Source: Chara braunii | Taxonomy: Eukaryota > Streptophyta > Charophyceae > Charales > Characeae | DNA: 28,456 bases | Assembly: GCA_003427395.1 (NCBI GenBank) | Contig: BFEA01000111.1 | Span: forward strand, 3,037,012 to 3,065,467 | Direction of reading: 5' to 3' | Shown: one piece after another, positions 26,501 to 28,456 of the stretch | Numbering within the stretch: position 1 is the stretch's first letter | Layout of the letters: each line of letters opens with the position of its first letter | Program-made: the position numbers and the translations under genes | Notes under the pieces: generated by a model | What the model was told of the DNA's origin: nothing | Databases searched by the model: none | Seen by the model: the letters and a program-made list of their open reading frames with translations, nothing else

Positions 26501-27270
26501 CCCTCTTTTTTCTCTGTGGGACACGAAACGGGTGTAGGGCGTTCATAGTTTTCCGCTGGCGGGCTGGTTTGCTTTAGCCTGGAGAGATTTGAATGCATGC
26601 ATCCCCTTGATTATGATCGGGAGCGCTGCGCCCGCCTGGGCCGAAACGATGGGTGCACTAACGTGCGTTGAGACGCGAAGCTGCGATGGCGCTTTCACGA
26701 GGGCACGGTGGGTCAATATCGTGTGTGACGATGGTGCTGCTTAGAGACTTCCGTGGATGTGGAGACAGTAGGGGCGTGTGGTTTGGGTAGCTGTGGGGGG
26801 GGGGGGNGCCACGTGGCATAGGGTTATGACGCCACTCTCTCTATCTTTTGTGTTTAATCTCTGTCTCTCACTTCTCCGGTTCTTTACTGTCATACGTCGT
26901 TGTATTTGGACTGAATTCTCTGTGAAGCTGTGCTGACGGTTTTGACATGGTCATTCACAACTCAACCACGTTCGGGGAGTAACAGGGAGGCGGGGGCGTC
27001 CCACTAATCTCTTCCGGTTGGTACACTTTGCCGTAGGGCTATACTAGCACCGGCTGTAGGGAGGAGGAGTGGCTCCTTCTATAGGAAGAGGCAGGGGCTG
27101 AGTTTGGTCTGGACAGCGGTTCGGCAGCTGGACAAGCGGACAGCGGGAACGAAGTGGTGCGTAATGGTCTGCAGCGATTGGTGACTTCAGGTGAAGCTTA
27201 AGGCGGTGTAACGTAGCGACGGGAGCTCTGAGTGAAACATTTTTTCAGAATTTAACCCTAAGGGTGTCGT
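26500..27270. other. GC-rich unassigned stretch with one N
   Basis: Contains a G homopolymer (about 26795-26806) followed by an undetermined base at 26807. No repeat, RNA gene or convincing coding frame recognised. CAG|GTGAAG near 27189 could be a splice donor but there is no supporting exon. Confidence 0.45.
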
Positions 27271-27830
27271 TAGACACTCCTCGGGGACGTGAAATCCACA
27301 AGGACGCACTTGTTCCACCTATCCTCGGGGCCGATCAGGGGAAAAAAATGTGAAAACGGCACAAGGAGATTTTCTTGTGGCGTCCTTGTGGCTCCAGCCA
27401 ATTCTTCCTTATCCCCAAAGGACCTCCCGAGGTCCCTCGGAGCACAAGGAACCACAATATTCAGGAAGGCGTGCTTCGGCGTTGAGTTTTGGTTTGAGGG
27501 TGGTTCAGACGTGGTACACCTGCAGGCAGCACGGACATCCCCGCCATGGTACGACTGTGGGGTACCCCAACGGCTCCAAACGGTCACCGTCCTCGGCCGG
27601 CCTCTGTCGGCTGGAATCGTCATCCCCGCCGTGCCTCATCCGGACTTCCGCGGTCTGATTACGCCGACAACGGTCGAAAATTCGAATATTTTTCCACGCC
27701 TGCAGGTTGTATCCACAAGCTAGGATCGTGCACGCTCGTCGTTCTCCCTCGCTTGTCGTCGCATGTTGAACGTCCTTGTGGAGTGCCGCGTACATCTGCC
27801 CTTCGGGCCTTCTAGTGACCATTTGTGACG
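27271..27830. other. GC-rich region with overlapping open frames, coding status unknown
   Basis: Frames of about 100-145 codons are open on both strands (for example plus 27289-27723 and minus 27270-27623). None shows a domain I recognise, and the simultaneous openness points to composition and not selection. Confidence 0.35.
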
Positions 27831-27866
27831 CTGACGTCGGGTTTCCGCCCTCTCCGCCTACCGTTC

Positions 27867-28109
27867 ATGGTCGACCTGCACCGGAGGCTCCCTCTTCTGC
27901 TCCTCATAACCGTGCTGCTTGTCGTCGTCGTCTTCTTCCACGTCTGTTTGTTGGGCCGGGTTCCAAGCACCGCACGCAAGAGAAGGTCGTCAAAGAAGGG
28001 CGTTGGGATGGACCGTCGACTAACGGACGTCAGATCTGCAGGCACGTCACGAGCAGGCACGACTGCGGGATCAAGCAGTAGGCCACACTCTACGGGTTGT
28101 GCAGGCTAG
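27867..28109 (+). CDS. Hypothetical small protein with one hydrophobic segment
   Basis: From the Met at 27867 the frame encodes a short basic start, a ~23-residue hydrophobic stretch (LPLLLLITVLLVVVVFFHVC) and then an Arg/Lys/Ser-rich tail, stopping at 28107-28109 (TAG). It looks like a signal anchor or signal peptide, but other frames are open here too, so it may be chance. The upstream part of the same frame (from 27825) is less convincing. No family recognised. Confidence 0.25.
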   Translation: MVDLHRRLPLLLLITVLLVVVVFFHVCLLGRVPSTARKRRSSKKGVGMDRRLTDVRSAGTSRAGTTAGSSSRPHSTGCAG

Positions 28110-28456
28110 ATATCATACGACCCGTCAATGTGCACACACCTGCCTTTGCATGAGATTCCTCTGCCGCCGAGTGACGACGAGCGCGAAGACGTCAGGGCGT
28201 CCGCTGTGCCGCTGGGCAGTGGTTCGACGCAGGATTGGGCTGCGAGCCAGGCCTTTGGTGGGAGGCCGGCGGAGGCGCCGTGGTCTTACACGTCACTGTT
28301 GAGCCAAGGTTTGTGCGGCGACGACGCGAATGTAGATGTCGATATGAGCTTCTAGTTGTCCAACGGTAGTGGCGCAGCTGCGACACACAGGCGCCTCGTC
28401 AATCCCCATCCTGGCGGGGATTTCGCGGAGCAGACGGGGGGGGGGGGGGGGGGGAG
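28110..28456 (+). pseudogene. Coding-like fragment with an in-frame TAG, runs off the window
   Basis: After the TAG at 28107 the frame reads LPLHEIPLPPSDDERED, APWSYTSLLSQGL, DDANVDVDMSF, then TAG (28353-28355). It then continues sensibly in the same frame (LSNGSGAAATHRRLVNPHPG) to the window end. The WSYTSLLSQG..DVD..SF pattern reminds me of N-terminal regions of Myb/SANT-like, transposon-associated proteins, but I cannot confirm that. The internal stop implies a pseudogene or sequencing error. Confidence 0.4.
28436..28454. repeat. Poly-G run at the window edge
   Basis: 19 consecutive G's just before the end of the window; possibly an assembly-limiting homopolymer. Confidence 0.9.

Overview
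This is repeat-dominated nuclear DNA of a plant-like eukaryote. The evidence is several L1-type LINEs with an APE endonuclease, a reverse transcriptase and a plant-style C-terminal zf-RVT zinc finger; tRNA-derived SINEs; foldback MITEs; pieces of U6 snRNA; one GTAAGT donor-like site; and no bacterial-style gene packing. My best guess is a streptophyte (charophyte) alga or another large-genome plant. That is an inference from element style, not a sequence match. I see no intact host gene.

Layout. 1-1.5 kb: a 25-bp minisatellite, two copies of a ~460-bp repeat, and a tRNA-like SINE. 1.5-2.8 kb: low-complexity and unrecognised sequence. 2.86-7.12 kb: an old minus-strand LINE (LINE-1A), split by a second minus-strand LINE (LINE-1B, ~3.10-5.15 kb). 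7.12-8.94 kb: a third, 5'-truncated minus-strand LINE (LINE-2). 8.95-10.34 kb: LINE tails in both orientations plus two foldback elements. 10.8-12.34 kb: a family of inverted and direct repeats containing a small terminal-inverted-repeat element and an assembly gap. 12.3-13.3 kb: short plus-strand coding-like fragments. 13.5-15.1 kb: small repeats, a 63-bp LINE-tail insertion, a 466-bp insertion with a 53-nt poly(A) and perfect target-site duplications, and a 5' U6 snRNA fragment. 15.5-~24.9 kb: a nearly complete but decayed minus-strand LINE (LINE-3) with 3' UTR, ORF2, ORF1 and a purine-rich 5' region. 25.2-26.5 kb: a possible minus-strand exon, tRNA-like SINEs, a 3' U6 fragment with poly(A), and a foldback element. 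26.5-28.5 kb: GC-rich sequence with coding-like fragments reaching the window edge.

How the parts relate. The LINEs supply ORF1 (nucleic-acid binding) and ORF2 (endonuclease plus reverse transcriptase) for target-primed reverse transcription. Several non-coding pieces look like products of that machinery: poly(A)-ended tails, a bare poly(A) stub between direct repeats, SINEs, and a U6 3' fragment with poly(A). A motif of about 52 bp that can fold into a 6-bp hairpin recurs near the 3' ends of LINEs and of short copies. The most unusual observation is that both U6 fragments lie next to the same SINE-like module. Every LINE ORF seen is broken, so activity must come from elsewhere in the genome.
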